Below, piece after piece: positions 63,617-64,000 of a stretch of DNA of 64,000 nucleotides. The notes under the pieces are model-generated. The model made no database searches. It was not told where the DNA came from and was given only the letters and a program-made list of their open reading frames with translations. Positions within the stretch are counted from its first letter, which is position 1, and the number at the start of each line of letters is the position of its first letter. Source of the DNA: Amycolatopsis sp. NBC_01480 (GTDB lineage: Bacteria > Actinomycetota > Actinomycetes > Mycobacteriales > Pseudonocardiaceae); contig NZ_CP109442.1 in the NCBI RefSeq assembly GCF_036227205.1, positions 6,386,001-6,450,000 on the forward strand, in the 5' to 3' direction. A program made the translations under genes and the position numbers.

Positions 63617-63676
63617 TGCAGCGGATGACGCTTTGGCCTCGCTCAGTGCAGCGGAAGCGTCATTCACTGCACTGAG
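63617..63676. repeat. Dispersed palindrome family B, copy 3
   Basis: GTGCAGCGGATGACGCTT (63616-63633) pairs with AAGCGTCATTCACTGCAC (63655-63672) with three mismatches. It lies between two converging genes. More divergent than copies 1 and 2. Confidence 0.7.
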
Positions 63677-63709
63677 CTGACCCCAGCCAAAACGGTCCGG
63701 GAGCCGGCC

Positions 63710-64000
63710 TCAGCTGGTGAACTCGGCGTGGTCGGCCTCGGTGCGGTCGGCGTAACGCACCGCGTACGCGCCGATCGCCTCCTCGAGGTGCTCGTCGTCG
63801 GCGAAGTAGCCCGCCAGTAGTTGCGGGTGCAGGGAACGGGTGTGGGCGCGGGCCAGCAGGGCGCCGGCGAGGCGGCCGTAGTCGTCGAGGTGGTTTTCGC
63901 GCAGGGCGGCCGGGTCGATGGCGCCCTTGAGGTTGCGGAACTGGCGCACGATGAACGGCACGTCGTCGATGGTGGTCCAGCCCAGCAGGATGTCCGACTC
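63710..64000 (-). CDS. DUF2252-family protein (C-terminal part; 5' end off window)
   Basis: The reverse frame runs from the right edge to a stop at 63710-63712, giving 96 residues. ESDILLGWTTIDDVPFIVRQFRNLKGAID and RLAGALLARAHTRSLHPQLLAGYFADDEHLEEAIGAYAVRYADRTEADH (parts) match the C-terminus of DUF2252 proteins, a kinase-like family of unknown function. The start lies beyond the window, so a GTG at 63961 is internal. Confidence 0.85.
   Translation of the reverse strand, partial: ESDILLGWTTIDDVPFIVRQFRNLKGAIDPAALRENHLDDYGRLAGALLARAHTRSLHPQLLAGYFADDEHLEEAIGAYAVRYADRTEADHAEFTS

Noticed and set aside
1..64000. CRISPR array, tRNA or rRNA genes
   Set aside because: No regularly spaced identical repeats of CRISPR type and no cloverleaf or rRNA-like sequence was seen on either strand.

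Overview
The window is very GC-rich, uses GTG and TTG starts freely, is dense with overlapping 4-bp gene junctions (ATGA/GTGA) and carries an actinobacterial gene set: coproporphyrin-type heme genes, ChdC/HemQ, the ZapE-RibD-like pair, DUF2630, DUF3000, several PucR regulators and split LigD-type repair genes. The best guess is a soil actinomycete of the Pseudonocardiaceae, most likely Amycolatopsis; the family-level inference is good, the genus is a guess from gene order and intergenic hairpins.

Layout. 1-2.1 kb: an epoxide-hydrolase-like enzyme divergent from its probable TetR regulator, with a perfect 11-bp-arm operator between them. 2.1-7.2 kb: a choline-to-betaine cluster (aldehyde dehydrogenase, APC permease, choline-oxidase-like GMC flavoenzyme). 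7.5-11.1 kb: a secreted TAP-type peptidase and dxs. 11.2-19.8 kb: a tightly coupled five-gene operon (SSS symporter, ureohydrolase, ThDP decarboxylase, aldehyde dehydrogenase, NCS1 permease) with a divergent PucR regulator; its three enzymes match the last three steps of arginine breakdown through 2-ketoarginine and 4-guanidinobutyrate. 19.8-22.4 kb: an OmpR-type two-component pair followed by a Phd/YefM-VapC toxin-antitoxin pair. 22.5-25.9 kb: fadB-fadA beta-oxidation operon with an upstream dyad operator. 26-30.5 kb: solo TIR protein, RNase D, LuxR response regulator, DUF3000. 30.7-35.3 kb: hemE-cgoX-chdC and a CoA-transferase. 35.3-38.8 kb: a DUF692 (MNIO) enzyme, a small partner protein and two membrane proteins with Gly/Ser/Cys tails. 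38.9-44.7 kb: msrB, small envelope proteins, a Ser/Thr kinase, a TVP38 protein, a LigD-type polymerase domain. 44.7-46.3 kb: an IS110-family element. 46.3-53.1 kb: flavin monooxygenase-like gene and a proline catabolic operon with its own PucR regulator. 53.4-60.3 kb: a lipoprotein pseudo-hydrolase, an ATP-dependent DNA ligase, and an ECF sigma/Asp23/AmaP envelope-stress operon. 60.4-64 kb: zapE, PAP2, an SRPBCC protein, an amino-acid oxidase and a partial DUF2252 gene.

Two things stand out. First, the DUF692 cluster at 35.3-38.8 kb has the composition of a peptide-modification system: a multinuclear iron oxidase, a DUF2063/MbnC-like partner and two membrane-anchored proteins ending in regularly spaced cysteines in a Gly/Ser tail. 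It looks like a RiPP-like pathway whose products stay in the membrane. Second, the IS110-family element has inserted exactly at the centre of one of three copies of a dispersed palindrome, and its long 5' non-coding region contains a match to the target half-site, as expected for a bridge-RNA-guided element.

Two families of dispersed palindromes (three copies each) and four single long hairpins punctuate intergenic regions. No tRNA, rRNA or CRISPR array was seen. Product calls rest on reading motifs and recalled family features; no database search was run.
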